Notes: a model not told the origin generated them from the sequence alone. Counted from the first letter of the stretch, positions 23,173-35,146 are shown. The stretch: DNA of 64,000 nt from Entrophospora sp. SA101 (GCA_958430865.1 CAUDNR010001446.1:1-64000); one strand, 5' to 3'. Numbers and translations: made by a program.

Positions 23173-26100
23173 ATGGCATTAGAAACGGTATACGCAATTC
23201 ACTCATTTTCAGCTGAAAAAGGAGATGAGATTAGTTTTGAATATGGTGAACCTATTTTGGTTTTTGAAAAGGATGAAATGTATGGTGATGGATGGTGGCA
23301 GGTAAATGAATTTATTTAATTGATGAAAAGAGTTCTTTAGAATCCTTTAGAGTTGGTGACAATTATAATTAAATAGCATTTATACAATTTCTAATGTATC
23401 ACGTGATGATGTTTAATATTTTTTATTAGGGAAAGAATGTTCGTGGAGAAATAGGATTATTTCCTATGAATTACACAAGCTATTCAAAACCTTTACCACC
23501 ATCACCTAAATTTCATCGACATAATAAATTAACCTACAACAACAATAAAAGTAACAATAGTAATCGTAACAGTAAACGTGATAGTATAAATTTTAATAAC
23601 TATAGAATTCCCCTCACAAATCAATACAATTATCATTCCATTGATGGAATGATTGATGATATTCAATCAAAATCAGATGAAACAAGTTTAAACAATTTAA
23701 TAGAAAAAGTGTCAGAAACTGGAGGTGGAATAAAAGGGGAGAAAGATGAACAATTGTTATTATTTCAATCAAGAAATAATAATCGATCAAATGACGAATC
23801 ACAATTTTTATCATATAATTCTGATAATAACTATAATAATAACTACAACTATAATAATAATAATAAAAAACTATCACAAAATACTTCTTCATCATCAGCC
23901 TCTAGCTTTAGTAGTCATTTATCATCATCTACTAAAGGAACTAGTTCTATTTATTCACAGAATCAACTTCAATCATTTCAACAACAGCAAATTGATGACA
24001 ATAATAATAATAATAAAATTAATATATTAGCATTAACAACAACAAAAACAACAACAATATCAACTTATAATAATGAAAAATCAAAAAGCCATCCCACTAT
24101 GTGGAATGTAGAAAAGGTTTGTTCATGGTTACATGAAAAAGGGTTTGATTCAGTAATGCAAAAAAATTTTCGTGGTAAATTTCTTAAACTTTCTAAATAT
24201 GGGTTTTTTTTTCCAAAAAAAAAATAATTTTTAGACTCAAATTTCTAATTATTTATTTTACACAAACTTGTATTCACTTATGTTTAGACAACGATATTAC
24301 TGGAGACATACTTCTTGATTTAAATACAGATATGCTAAAGGAATTGAATATTGCATCATTTGGTAAACGTGTTCATATAATGAATGCTATTACTGCACTG
24401 AAATCCGAATTTTCAATAAATGATAAAAATAAAGAAGATGAGAAGGATGATAGCTCTGAATATGAAGAGGTTTGTATTTATTTAGGACTACTATTAATTA
24501 TTAATATTTTGATTATTATTATTTATTACATTTGTTAATCTTCTATTTTCTATTTTTGTTTGTGTTTTAGCAAATTTTTGTTGATCAAAAACCATCATCC
24601 CGTAAACTTGGAAATCGGAAATATTCAATATCAAATCCTTCTTTATCAAAATATCCCGACAACAATGATACCAATATCACTCATGAAGGATTCCAAAATA
24701 GGTCGCAAAGATCCTCTACGGCCGTTAAGTTCTCAAATGATACTAAGAAAGCTTCATACCCTCATCAAGCAACTTTACAAAAATCTGAATCCAAATTTTC
24801 AAATAAAGAGGTAAATAAAAATTTTTGGGATGTGTAATATTAACTTTTTTTTTCCATTAATATTAATACTTTATACATTTATGATTGATTTTATTTGTTT
24901 AGAATAGTGATGAAAAGAATAATAAATCACAAAGATCGATTTTTTCAAAAATGAGTCAATTAACAAAATCAAATAATAATAAGAAAACTCAAAAATCGCT
25001 TAGTATGTTTTCACCACAAAAGAAAACAGACAAACCACGTACAATATCTACAGGTGGTTGGGAGTTTAAAGATGAGAAAGATTATTTAGATTCTTCTGAT
25101 GATAATAATAACAATAAAAATAAAAGTAATAGTAATAATAGTAAATTGTCTCGATCTCGCCTTATATCATCAGATATTAATAATAACAACGGTAATAATA
25201 ATGAAAAGAAATCATTCAAGTATTTGCCAAATTTCAATAATAATAATAAACCAAAGAAATCCGCTATGGATAAAAATGCTTTATTTGTTGGTGGTGTTTC
25301 TATTAGTCAACCAAATTCACCAAGACACGACAAATTTAATAGTAATGATTATAAAGATTATTATAATGAATATGATAATTATAATTATATTTTGGAATAT
25401 GGTAATAATAGTAAATATGATAATAATAGTGATAGTGAAATAGACGAAGATGTTCTTGATTCTATTGGTGTACCTGATCATGAAGGATGGTTAAAGAAGC
25501 AAGGTAACAAATACAAAGTTTGGAAATCAAGATTATGTATATTGAAGGATGCTAATCTTTACTATCTGAAAACTGACAAGGTAACTTATTTGATTCGTTA
25601 ATTAGTTAATCATTTATTTATTTCTTAATTTCACTACATTACTAATTTGCTAGCTTTTTTTTTTTTTAGAATTTGAATTCAGTTATAGTCAAAGGTCATA
25701 TAAATCTAACAAACTATCGCGTAATACCAGATGAGAACCTTTTATATGGAAAGTACGGATTTAAGTTAGTACATGATACAAATAGAACTCATTATTTTGC
25801 CCATGATGACCAGCAATCAATAAAAGAATGGATGAAAGCTATTATGAAAGCAACTATATCAAGAGATGTTAAAGGTATTTATTTATAATTGCTTCTTTTT
25901 GTAAAATGATTTACAACTCCCTGAATGTAAATTCTTGCATATATTAATATTTTTATTTTTTATTTCACAGTACCAGTAATATCATCAAATAATATAATAA
26001 CTATGCCACTTGATGAAGCTAGAAAAATGGCTCCAAGACCTCCTCCTCTACCGCCTTCTTCACCATCTCATTTTTCTACTTTTCCAACACAACGACAACC

Positions 26101-26491
26101 AAGGACAAATATTCTATTAGCTTCAAAAGCCTCTTCTCCCACATTAAGACCTGAATCACCACCACTATCAATTAGATCAATTAGTCCTCCACCGTCACTA
26201 CTACCTAGATCATCATTGACATCTACATCATCACATTCTCCTACGCCACCAAAATCCACAACATTAATAACCAAACAAAATGATGATGATGATGATGATG
26301 ATGATGATAATAATAGTAACAATGATAATAATAATGATAATAATAATGATAATAATAATAATGATAAAGAATCTTATTTGTCATCATCAGAACCAGCAAA
26401 TAATAAAGATCCTCAGCATCTAAATTACAACTATGATTATTCCAATATGGCTCCTCCTTATAATTACAAGTCCACTATGGAATATTTTTAA
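23173..26491 (+). CDS. SH3-SAM-PH scaffold protein, Boi1/Boi2/Pob1-like
   Basis: 899-aa protein in seven exons: 23173-23301, 23430-24174, 24288-24469, 24571-24810, 24903-25580, 25670-25874 and 25971-26491. All junctions are GT-AG and phase-consistent. SH3 (~1-62): YAIHSFSAEKGDEISFEYGE, then GDGWWQGKNVRGEIGLFPMN. SAM (~264-335): MWNVEKVCSWLHEKGFD, then DNDITGDILLDLNTDMLKEL. PH (~622-726): DHEGWLKKQGNKYKVWKSRL, then YFAHDDQQSIKEWMKAI. The Pro-rich C-terminus (RPPPLPPSS) ends in Asp/Asn repeats. Yeast Boi1/Boi2 and fission yeast Pob1 share this order and act at polarised growth sites with Rho/Cdc42 signalling, formin and exocyst. A hyphal tip role is therefore likely by family. Long Asn-rich linkers are typical of this A+T-rich genome. 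Confidence 0.9.
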
Positions 26492-27563
26492 ACATTACTA
26501 TATATAATATATTTATATTTTTTTATATAGAATGTTTTCAATTTGTTAATTATAATTCTTTTCTTTTATATATCCAAGACTTTTTAGATTTATTTATTTA
26601 TTTGATTTAATTATAAATGTAAAAGTAATATTGTAGATTTTATTATTTTTTTTTTTTTAATCATATAGTTAATTTATTAATATTAATATACAACAAATTC
26701 AGGAATAAACCTTTTTGACTTATGCAAAATTGCAATAATAATGTTAAATGATAACGCGCGAGTTTACCCTGAAAATTTGTAAAAAATCTAATTGAGAGTT
26801 TATATACCACGTACTCGCATATTAATATAATATATATAATAATAAAGGCTAATCCATTGACTTTTCTTTCTTGGATATTTTTGTATTTTCAATGTATATT
26901 TTATAATAGTAAATAAATATTTATCTCGATACTTTATAATATATAATTTTTTCTTTAAATACGATTTGTTTAAGATCTATGAATATAAAAATGTCAAAAA
27001 CCAATCTTTACACAAATACGCGTTTTTATAAAGGAAAAAGATTTTATTTTTCTTCGGCGCGCTTTTGTTCAAATTTGAGATTAATGATAACAATGCCTTA
27101 ATGCTAGGGTTAATTATTCATGATAATGTCATGATCACACTTGGTTCTTTGCCACGTGTTGAATAATTATGATTTCATATAATAATGACCATTACATCGA
27201 ATATTGTATTCCCTTCAAAATGTTATTCCACGAAAATTAAAGACAATTTTTGTAAAATACATATTTTTCATTATAAATAATGTTTCCCCATGGCAGTGAT
27301 GATAATATATTTTTCCGAGGAGATTTTATTCTTGATAATTTCCAATGATGGTTAAATTTCTAGGGCTTGAAGAGAGACTTGCAAACACGAAAAATACCAA
27401 TGACAATGATTGGATTATAAAGGAATTTGAAACAATTTATTAATATCAGTATTTACACTAATTAACATGCAATTATTTGGGAAGAAAAAAACTACTGATG
27501 TAAGTCGGCTAAGAATTTGATAAATTTCAGTTGATGGGAATCCTTTTTAAATGGTACTAACAC

Positions 27564-27564
<1 letters not shown>

Positions 27565-27602
<38 letters not shown>
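27565..27602. repeat. (ATT)n microsatellite
   Basis: About 12 ATT units. Comparable runs lie at 40111-40147 (ATT) and 43070-43099 (AAAT). Confidence 0.9.
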
Positions 27603-27603
<1 letters not shown>

Positions 27604-28350
27604 GTGCAGAAATTCCGTATATTTATGATATTTATTTATGAGGAATAATCCTTTAATAATATACACATAATTTTCGGAAAAGTTTATATAATGTAATAGT
27701 ACTAGTATTAGTACCTTTTCCGTATGTTATTTTCCATATAGAAGCTATTCTTATGATGCAATAAATTAATTAATTGGTAATTAATTTTGCCGAATTAGCT
27801 ATTATCGGTTATTTGACCGAAGACGAAATGATTTGTGATGTCGTAACTGAAGCTCTTAGTTTAGGTTTAGAGTAAGGTTTAGGCTTGTTGTAGATTCTCT
27901 CCAGAAACTGTCACAGCGTTGATATAAATTAATAATAATAATAATAAAATACAAACCAGATTCGGATTTTTTGTTTCGTTTTGTTTGTCATGTGTACTAA
28001 GATCATTCTTTAAATTTACTTGGTGGTATTCCCGTATTCGAATCTATAAATTAATATTAATATTAATGTGAATATTATTTCGACTTTTTAATATTTGAAT
28101 AAGGACACAAACATTATGCGCGTATAGAAATTTAATTTAATAGCGGGACGTGAAATGGATATCCACGACATCCCACTATGTAAGGACTTGTTTTTCAATA
28201 CAAGAGAGTAAAAAAAAAATATAAGAGTTCTAACCAAATATTTCAGATGCTTGAGATTGTTTGTATTTTTTTATAATGTTGAATTTCTCATTTACTTTTT
28301 TTTTCAGCTTGCATTAATTCAATCGACCAAGGTTTTTTCGGTTAATAATA

Positions 28351-28799
28351 TAGTTGGCTCGGTCTAAAGACCTCCTAAATTTTGTGCAAATTTTAAAAGT
28401 ATAGAAGTCATTTTCTGCCCTATCTTTTAAAAAAATAGCTCTATTAGTTGATGGAATAGGTCTTTAATTTTAATGTAATAAAGAGATTTATCAAAAAAAA
28501 TATTTGTTGTAGAGTTCTATTCTTTTTTAAAACATGTACTTTACTATGCTCATGAGGAATTTGAGCACTAGGATCATTGCTAAATTTAGACTAGTTTTAG
28601 TTCATCGTTACTAAATTTAGACTAATACTCGACAATCATGTCTAAATTTGGCAGGAAGGAAAATAAATTTTTTAACCAAAATCACGTGAAGGCCTTTTTG
28701 AAAAGTTTTTATTGCATTTTTGAACGAATCATGAAATCGCGATTTTTGAAATTTGAGCATGTGATACAGCAATAGGAGGTCTTTAGGCTGAGCCAACCA
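28351..28799. mobile_element. TIR element of 449 bp flanked by TA
   Basis: Left end TAGTTGGCTCGGTCTAAAGA continuing CCTCCT; right end, reverse-complemented, TGGTTGGCTCAGCCTAAAGA continuing CCTCCT. TA lies outside both ends (28349-28350, 28800-28801). The interior has no convincing protein, so it is a non-autonomous DNA transposon, perhaps Tc1/mariner- or pogo-like by the TA target. Confidence 0.65.
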
Positions 28800-29493
28800 T
28801 ATGTTTTTTGGAGTTTTTGCTATTTTCACTAAACTTTAATAAACCACAATCCACATAAAGCTATACCTATATGAAAACTTTTAATATTTTACATCTTTTC
28901 AAACCACTCACCAAGTTTATAAAGGTAATATTGGTAAAAAATCTTAGCTTTGAAGTAAAAAGTAATGTTATTTTTGAATAAATATAGCTTGACATAGAGA
29001 GCCTCTATCAATATGGGAAATGGCTCGTTAGAAAGCTATAATGTCATAGTTTTATTTTAATTAATAATGATGTTTGAATTTGTTATAAAATTAATGAGAT
29101 ATTTTAAAAAACTGATTGGTTACACGAGACGGATTTTCTATTATATTAATATTAATATGTAATTACACCTCCCGTGATATATAAAAATAAAAAATAAAAA
29201 AATCATGTTATGAAAGTAAGTGTAGTGTAGCATGGATAAAATAATACTAAATTAATAAAATAAGATTACAAAAATAAAGAATTTCGGAATTAGTTAATTT
29301 CAGCCAAAAGAGCATCCAAAACTAATTCCGGTAACAATATTGGCTTTTAAATAAAGGTTTTTGTAAGATATTAAATGAAATCTATTAATAATCAATTTTC
29401 CCAATCCAATTTATTAAGGATTCATTTTTATCTTTGTAAAAAATATATCTCTCTTGCCTAAATCCTCACTTTAATCATCATTCCAAAATTAAC

Positions 29494-30560
29494 CTGCATC
29501 AAATGGTTTGACTTGTATATGATGAACCTTGAAGTATCCTTTGACTTCTTCAGGAGAATGATTACTTAGGTCCTATACTAAGGATGCAAACAGAGGGTTA
29601 TAACACTCAGAAAATCTTTCCAAGAGTTACAACATAGCCATGTCATAACAATGAACCTACAATTCAACAATATGTCCACACCTTTACTCTACACAGTTGC
29701 AATCATCAATGGTAGAATTCTAAACAAATATAACATTATTATTAGAAAATGGTAAAAAGATTTTTTCAAATATGGGATCAATGAATTAAAAAATCAAGTA
29801 CCTTATAAAATCTAGTATGCCAACCTTTACCATCATTATTTTTCATATATGTTTCGTACTTAAAAATAATAAGTTTAACCCATCTTTTTCACTATGTTTA
29901 TTTATTAGAATATTAATTAAATATGTATATACTACCTAAAAATACAAGATAGTTATTATTACTTACTTTTACAGCAGGTGTTATAAAAAGATGAAAAAAT
30001 CCAACTAATTTGGGTAAGGTTGGATAAAAGTAATCCAAATAATTAATGGTTTTTACATGACACCATCATGATCCTGTTATAAATAATAGTGATTTAATAA
30101 ATTATTTGGTTGTTATATTATCTTTTTATTGATAAATTTTATGATTACCTGATTAAGGTTTCTGGTCCAAACTATTTTCTCAAAACCCCAAACTAGTTTG
30201 GGCTGTTTAGGCTTCTCAGAATTTTTTATAAACATAAACATAAAAAGATATACCAATCAGCTTATTTTAACTTAAACAACTTTAAAGTAATTTCGCCCAA
30301 TTTTGGCTACTAATAAAGAGAGTTTCAGCCAGAAACTTTATACCTGATCATCATAAGTCACTGTGGAACCTCTTTGAAGCATTTCGTAATTTCCCCCTAT
30401 AGGATAAAATTCACAATTAATGCATTGATGAATCACCACTATCATTTTTTTAATAGTTCATAAATAATAATACTTGCTTACTTTTTTTTAACCAGCTTGG
30501 TTTCATTTTTTCTTTTGTGTTTTCTTCATGTATTTTTAATAATTAAAATAATACAATCAA
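29494..30560 (-). pseudogene. Topoisomerase II (TOPRIM region) relic
   Basis: On the minus strand a chain of short exons reads like the middle of eukaryotic DNA topoisomerase II: ~30560-30482 (ends MKPSWLKK), 30396-30344 (GNYEMLQRGSTVTYDDQ), 30073-29967 (DHDG, then TINYLDYFYPTLPKLVGFFH and LFITPAVK), 29858-29802 (YETYMKNNDGKGWHTRFYK) and 29572-29494 (DLSNHSPEEVKGYFKVHHIQ then VKPFDA). These match the family layout DQDxDG, FITPIVK, a Lys-Gly-Trp motif and GLGTS..EAKEYF. The TOPRIM DxD is kept as DQDHDG. GLG is changed to DLS, one base is missing after DHDG-GT in the 30073 exon, and neither the EGDSA motif upstream nor the cleavage domain downstream is found. It is probably a dead partial copy. 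A MITE-2 sits in one intron. Confidence 0.6.
30154..30340. mobile_element. MITE-2 copy (hAT-like) with perfect 8-bp TSD
   Basis: 187 bp. Left end TAAGGTTTCTGGTCCAAAC, right end CAGCCAGAAACTTTA. TACCTGAT occurs directly before (30146-30153) and after (30341-30348). It lies at the 5' edge of an intron of the topoisomerase-like relic. The interior shares TTAACTTAAACAACTTTAAA and TTTCGCCCAATTT with the copy at 61214. Confidence 0.9.
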
Positions 30561-31138
30561 GAAAAAATTTCAAATCAGGTTGGAAAAAAGATGATCAACA
30601 TTGAAAATATTATCATCAACAAAGTTGCTTATTGGTGTTGCACAAATTTTTTTAAAAACAATATTTTTTACAAAAAAGTGTTGTTGTTTAGGCATGCTAT
30701 TTAAATCAAAACATGGAGTAATTAACATTAGTAATCTTAATTAATAAGCATATTTATTGGATTTAAAGACAACATGTGCTGTGCCACTCACCAAAAATTT
30801 TTATAAAGAACTCAATATATAAAATAAATAAAGATTTGTGACTTGGTCACATGAATAATCAGTGAATAGTGAAAATAATTGGTAATAGTAATAGTAAATT
30901 GTGGTTTGTATGGTTGTCAAAATTTCAAATAACATGTATAGTAAAGCTATACAACTTTAAACCATTATAACTTTTTTTTACAAATTAACTCTAAAAATTT
31001 CTATTTCATGTCTAGAAGATTGCAAAAATAGAGTTTTTGTTAATCCATAATTAGTAAAGTACTAGCATTTAAAGATTGACAACATTTTGTGATGCCTTTA
31101 GATGATTGCCACTATAGCACAGATTACATTATCTGTAA

Positions 31139-31315
31139 TATACATGCAGCCCAAAGTATTTTGACACTGTTATAAAGGGGGTTACACATGTAGTAAAGGG
31201 GTGTTACACTTATGTTTTTAATAGTGAATGCCGTAATTAATTTCTACTTTCTACCATCAAAATTGGAATAGTTTTGACCATCAAAATCACCAAACCAATT
31301 TGGGCTGCATGTATA
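31139..31315. mobile_element. MITE with 17-bp perfect TIR and 8-bp TSD
   Basis: 177 bp. The ends are TATACATGCAGCCCAAA and its exact reverse complement. ATCTGTAA flanks both sides (31131-31138, 31316-31323). The 8-bp duplication suggests hAT-type insertion, though the terminal bases do not fit the usual hAT start. No coding capacity; the interior has two GGGGTTACAC-like blocks. Confidence 0.85.
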
Positions 31316-31643
31316 ATCTGTAATACTCCAAACCTTTAAAAATTGCATGAGTTAAAGAATCATCATTGAATTAACAATTAATAATGATATAACTATTGAT
31401 TAATAACTTCTCTGTAATTTATAATAAAATAAATACTTTATTACGAATCTTTTCATAGTTCAAGAGGAAAAACCATTGCAAATTGTTCCATGATCCTTTT
31501 TGATAGTTAATGGTTTAGCCAACCTTTAATCATCAGTTAGGAACCCTTTTTAATATTACTATATTGGTTGTATAAATGCCTCAAGTGATATAGTTGTAAA
31601 TATTTCTTGTATATAATTTTTTTATTTACCATATATTTATTGG

Positions 31644-31795
31644 CCTGAAGGGTTCAATTCCTATCAGTAATAGCAAGTAAGTTAGTCTACTTGAAAACCG
31701 GTTAGCAGGTTAGAGTCCTATCAAAAGGTAGCTAGGTATTGAGGTTAAAGTCCTGTAATAGCCTAGTGAATGTTGGTTCAAGCCCAACGGTTATT
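31644..31795 (+). mobile_element. tRNA-derived SINE-like element
   Basis: About 150 bp with four T-arm / B-box-like motifs in a row: GGTTCAATTCC (~31651), GGTTAGAGTCC (~31708), GGTTAAAGTCC (~31743) and GGTTCAAGCCC (~31774). The last forms a 5-bp stem, GTTGG-TTCAAGC-CCAAC. An 11-bp direct repeat ATATTTATTGG flanks the block (31633-31643 and 31796-31806), as expected for a retroposed element. No complete tRNA cloverleaf is visible. A+T-rich flanks make the direct repeat less decisive. Confidence 0.45.
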
Positions 31796-32054
31796 ATATT
31801 TATTGGATTATACTTATATATATTTAACAGATAAACCCAAGCTTGAATTGAGAATTCACATGCTTGCACTGCTAAGTTAAATAGTAAAAAGGTATGTTAC
31901 ACTTATGTTTACTTAGAGAAAAATTTCAATCTGTACAAAGAGTTCTAATTAGTACATATATTCAGGGGACCTATTTCTGAAAATAACAAAGCAACTAGCA
32001 GTTAATGGCAATAGGAAAATCTAGCTAGTGAGATGAGTTTGATATACTTTGCTA

Positions 32055-32700
32055 ATGCCCATTGACGGATATTTACAAATCAAAAATGACTGGAAGTATC
32101 TTCCTGTTGCTGCTCAACATGGAGCTGTTGACATTGATATTCCAGCCTGTCTTAATTCAGAGCCTGACTTGGGCATAAATATCAAAAGAAACAATTGGAA
32201 CGAAATCAAATTGCCATTCAGAGATTGGCACAAGAGAAATATGTCATAAGATATTCAAGAAACCTATGAGGCTAGAATCCACTCCTTATTGTTAGGGTGC
32301 ATAATAGTGTTGGTCACCAAAACTATTTTAAAAAGGTATAATTCAAAACTAAAATTAAAATTTATATGTCAATACTAAATAAAAAGTCAAAGGTCAAACT
32401 AGTTTCAACTTATGGCAAAACCTTTTGACTTTTGCGCAATTGTGAAACTCTCTAGTGCCTAATAATGATGAAGCTGCCAAGTCATTTATTATCAACCATC
32501 TAACAGATGAGCTTTTCACCAAAATGAAGATCACAAACCCTGCAGGCCTATAAAATCTTTACAGAAAATGTGGAGAAACAGTACATTTTAATGTTCAATC
32601 CAAATTGCCCAATGAAACTGTTGGACATTGTCCAATGACAACTCTGTGGATTATGATGCTCACTTTAGCTCTTAATCGAGATTCAGATCATAAATAGATA
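32055..32700 (+). pseudogene. Decayed coding fragments, possibly transposon-derived
   Basis: A 64-codon frame at 32055-32249 (MPIDGYLQIKNDWKYLPVAA, then DIDIPACLNSEPDLGINIKR) and a second open stretch at ~32463-32700 (NNDEAAKSFIINHLTDELFT, then an in-frame TAA) look like pieces of one protein. They are separated by a MITE-1 at 32305-32455. Composition is richer in G+C than nearby DNA. I do not recognise the family; a gag-like origin is only a guess. Confidence 0.4.
32305..32455. mobile_element. MITE-1 copy lacking its right end
   Basis: Left end TAGTGTTGGTCACCAAAAC and the MITE-1 interior are present; the copy stops after GAAACTCTCTA without the right terminal repeat. The flanking 8-mers GTGCATAA (32297-32304) and GTGCCTAA (32456-32463) differ by one base, so the end may have been lost precisely. 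Confidence 0.7.
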
Positions 32701-33711
32701 GTACAAAGATGATGTGTGGAATTTACATGTCATGTTGCTCAAAGAATGTGAAAACTTTAGATGCCATGTCTAAAGTTGGTGTCTGTAAAATTTTTTACAT
32801 TTTCTGCAACTGTGGATTTTAAGGCTTGAGTTGCAATTTCTGCAACTGGAAAGGGAGTTCGTTTAACAGTGCTGTATTTTATAAATCCTACAAGTTCTTG
32901 CATAGGAAATACTTTCATCAAAAAATTCTAAATAATTAAAAAATTAATTCCCGCATTCTTTGACTAAATTTACAATTTATTCCTTATTTTTGCTGGACTC
33001 TTTGAATTATTCCATTATTCATTTTTTCTTTATTTTTATATAAAATTTACTTTCTAAATGATCACCAGTTAAACTGTAACAGTTCTTTTGTTAATTGCAA
33101 ATATGTAATGTGGCACAGTAATACGAAATTTATTTCGCGTTAAATTAAAACGAAACAACTTTATTTATTTATCAATATATTATCGTCATATTACTTATTA
33201 TTTATATTATTTTCTTATGTATATGAGTTACAAATTAAGTGCTGCGGCTTTCCGGGAAGTTCTAATTGTAATATAATATTATGCATTTTTGTATAAAAAG
33301 ATAAGCTTTCCGTAATTAATAAAGATAACTTGTATAACTTGTATTTTTTAATAATTAAAACAATTATATAGTATTTTGACGTAAGGAAAAAGGGTTTCCT
33401 TACATAAACCTTTCCTGTCAATATTAATTACATGTAGAGGATATTAGGTCATTTACAGAGATGAGATGTAAAACACAACTCAAAAACCCCTTCGAATTTT
33501 CATATATTTATTTTTGTAAACGAGTAATTTCTTTTTTTATGATTCGAAAATTCTACTTGGATAATCATAAAATAGTAATAGTGCATAATCATGATAAATA
33601 AACAAAACGAGTAGTTGATTTACAATCTTTTATTATTGAAATTACTATTTTTGAAGCCAAGGTTTTGGAATATGCATTTTGCAAAATGGCAATTTTTATT
33701 TGAGTTTAATG

Positions 33712-33888
33712 TAGTGTTGGTTGCCAAAACTATTTTGAAGAGGCGAAAGTCAAAACTAAAATTAAAAGTTATATGTCAAAACTAAATCAAAAGTCAATAG
33801 TCAAAAATCAAAGCTAGTTTTGACTTATGGTGAAACCTTTTGAATTTCGCACGGTTGCAAAACTCTCTAATTTTGGAAACCAACACTA
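33712..33888. mobile_element. MITE-1 reference copy (hAT-like) with perfect TSD
   Basis: 177 bp. Ends TAGTGTTGGTTGCCAAAAC and TTTTGGAAACCAACACTA are near-exact inverted repeats. GTTTAATG flanks both sides (33704-33711 and 33889-33896). The TAGTG start and 8-bp duplication fit the hAT superfamily. No coding capacity. Best preserved of four copies in the window. Confidence 0.9.
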
Positions 33889-34019
33889 GTTTAATGAAAT
33901 TTATATATATAATATTTAAATTTAAAAAGAAATGTTTGCTAGCTATATATTAAATTTTTTTTTTGCTTTTTTGAAGCAAATAACTCTTTATCACTTGCAC
34001 TTATTTATTTATCAACATA

Positions 34020-35146
34020 AAATAAATAAATTTGAAAAAATTGAAAAATTAGCGTCAAAGTGCAAAAATAAAAAGTTAGCAGAATTTCTTTATGAATGTA
34101 AAATGAATAGAGCCAAGATAAAATGGATTCCATATGATGAATTTTTCTAATGTCAAATATTTAACTAAAGTAGGATTTAGTGTAGCATACACTGCTTATT
34201 GGTCGTGTAATAAAAAACAGTTGTATTAAAAAGCATCGATAAATCACAGGATATTTCATTGATAATAAAAGAGGTAGGAAAGAAATTTGTGAAATAAGAA
34301 TTTTAAAATTTGCAAAAAAAAGTTTATTAATTAAAATATTACAAACCACTAGTTAAAAGGACATATAACTATTTATAATGAGAATGTTAATAAATGCTAC
34401 GGAATTACATTGGATGAAAAAAATTATACGATAGTGCTTAAACATGTACAAGGTGGAGATTTACATAATTACTTATCAAATACAAATAAATTCAAGAATT
34501 TTTCTTGGAGAAAGAAATTAAAATCAGTTTTAAATATTTCAGACGGGTAAGAAAAATAAGTTTGTAATATTTTAAAATATTGTAAAAAATTTTATTCCAC
34601 CCATAAAATAATAATGGAATTTTTACTTTCAACAGATCAAATAAAATCAGAGATGAAAAAAGTTTAATATCATTATACGAGTTGGTTAAAGATGATAAAT
34701 CGGATAACACCAATAATAATCAATATTTGGCATCTGGAATATTATGCTACATACTATATACAATAAAAACAGGTATTCATAGTAGCTTTGATGTGATAAT
34801 ATTGGAATGTGGTTCTGGTAAAATACTATTAAATCGTCGTATTGATTTTACAATGAAAAATTTGGGAGGGAGAAAAGCCACGTGTCACCAGCGATACACC
34901 AATTTTTTATTCTGAATTGATGAAAAAATGTTCGGATTCTAATCTTACAGAAAAACCAACTGGAAAGGAAACTAATAAATGCTCATATAATAAAAATAAA
35001 AAACCAATCAAATCACCTAAAATAAAAAAGATTGAAAAGAAAAATAATAATGATAGTGATAGTGATAGTGATAATGGTAGTATGCATTCAACAAGTGCAT
35101 TATTGAATGTTCCGTTCGTTAGTAAATTAAGATTCTCCTGTATCTA
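34020..35146 (+). pseudogene. Kinase pseudogene, core replaced
   Basis: Starts like a Glomeromycotina kinase leader: KNKKLAEFLYECKMNRAKIK, then WIPYDEF. An extra T gives TAA at 34148; the next frame continues SNVKYLTKVGFSVAYTAYW. Later N-lobe pieces read CYGITLDEKNYTIVLKHVQG, then GDLHNYLS. From ~34640 an unrelated-looking frame runs (SLISLYELVKDDKSDN ... ILCYILYTIKTG ... ILECGSGK). A third frame, ~34866-35146, resembles the end of the C-lobe (TPIFYSELMKKCSDSN, TEKPTGKE) and a Lys/Asp/Ser-rich tail. No HRD or DFG region is found, so the gene is dead. Confidence 0.6.

Larger units (their letters stand above)
26492..29493. other. Gene-poor stretch
   Basis: Holds the 449-bp TA-flanked element at 28351-28799 and an (ATT)n microsatellite at 27565-27602. 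A ~30-codon frame at ~27349-27442 (MVKFLGLEERLANTKNTNDN, ending WIIKEFETIY) is coding-like but unsupported. Near 29283-29330 an 11-bp inverted repeat CGGAATTAGTT / AACTAATTCCG frames a CAGCC block that partly recurs in the element at 47033. Confidence 0.5.

Noticed and set aside
23614..24030. Alternative-frame open stretches in the Asn-rich region of the SH3-SAM-PH gene
   Set aside because: They are shadows of AAT/AAC/CAA repeats in the real frame. The same applies to open frames opposite 26003-26491, 35788-36228 and 52070-52705.
29573..29719. Four stop codons (TAA/TAG) in a coding-like minus-strand frame, suggesting recoding or C-to-T decay
   Set aside because: Splicing from AAG at 29802 to the AG at 29573 gives the expected topoisomerase II order and removes all these stops, so the stretch is better read as an intron.
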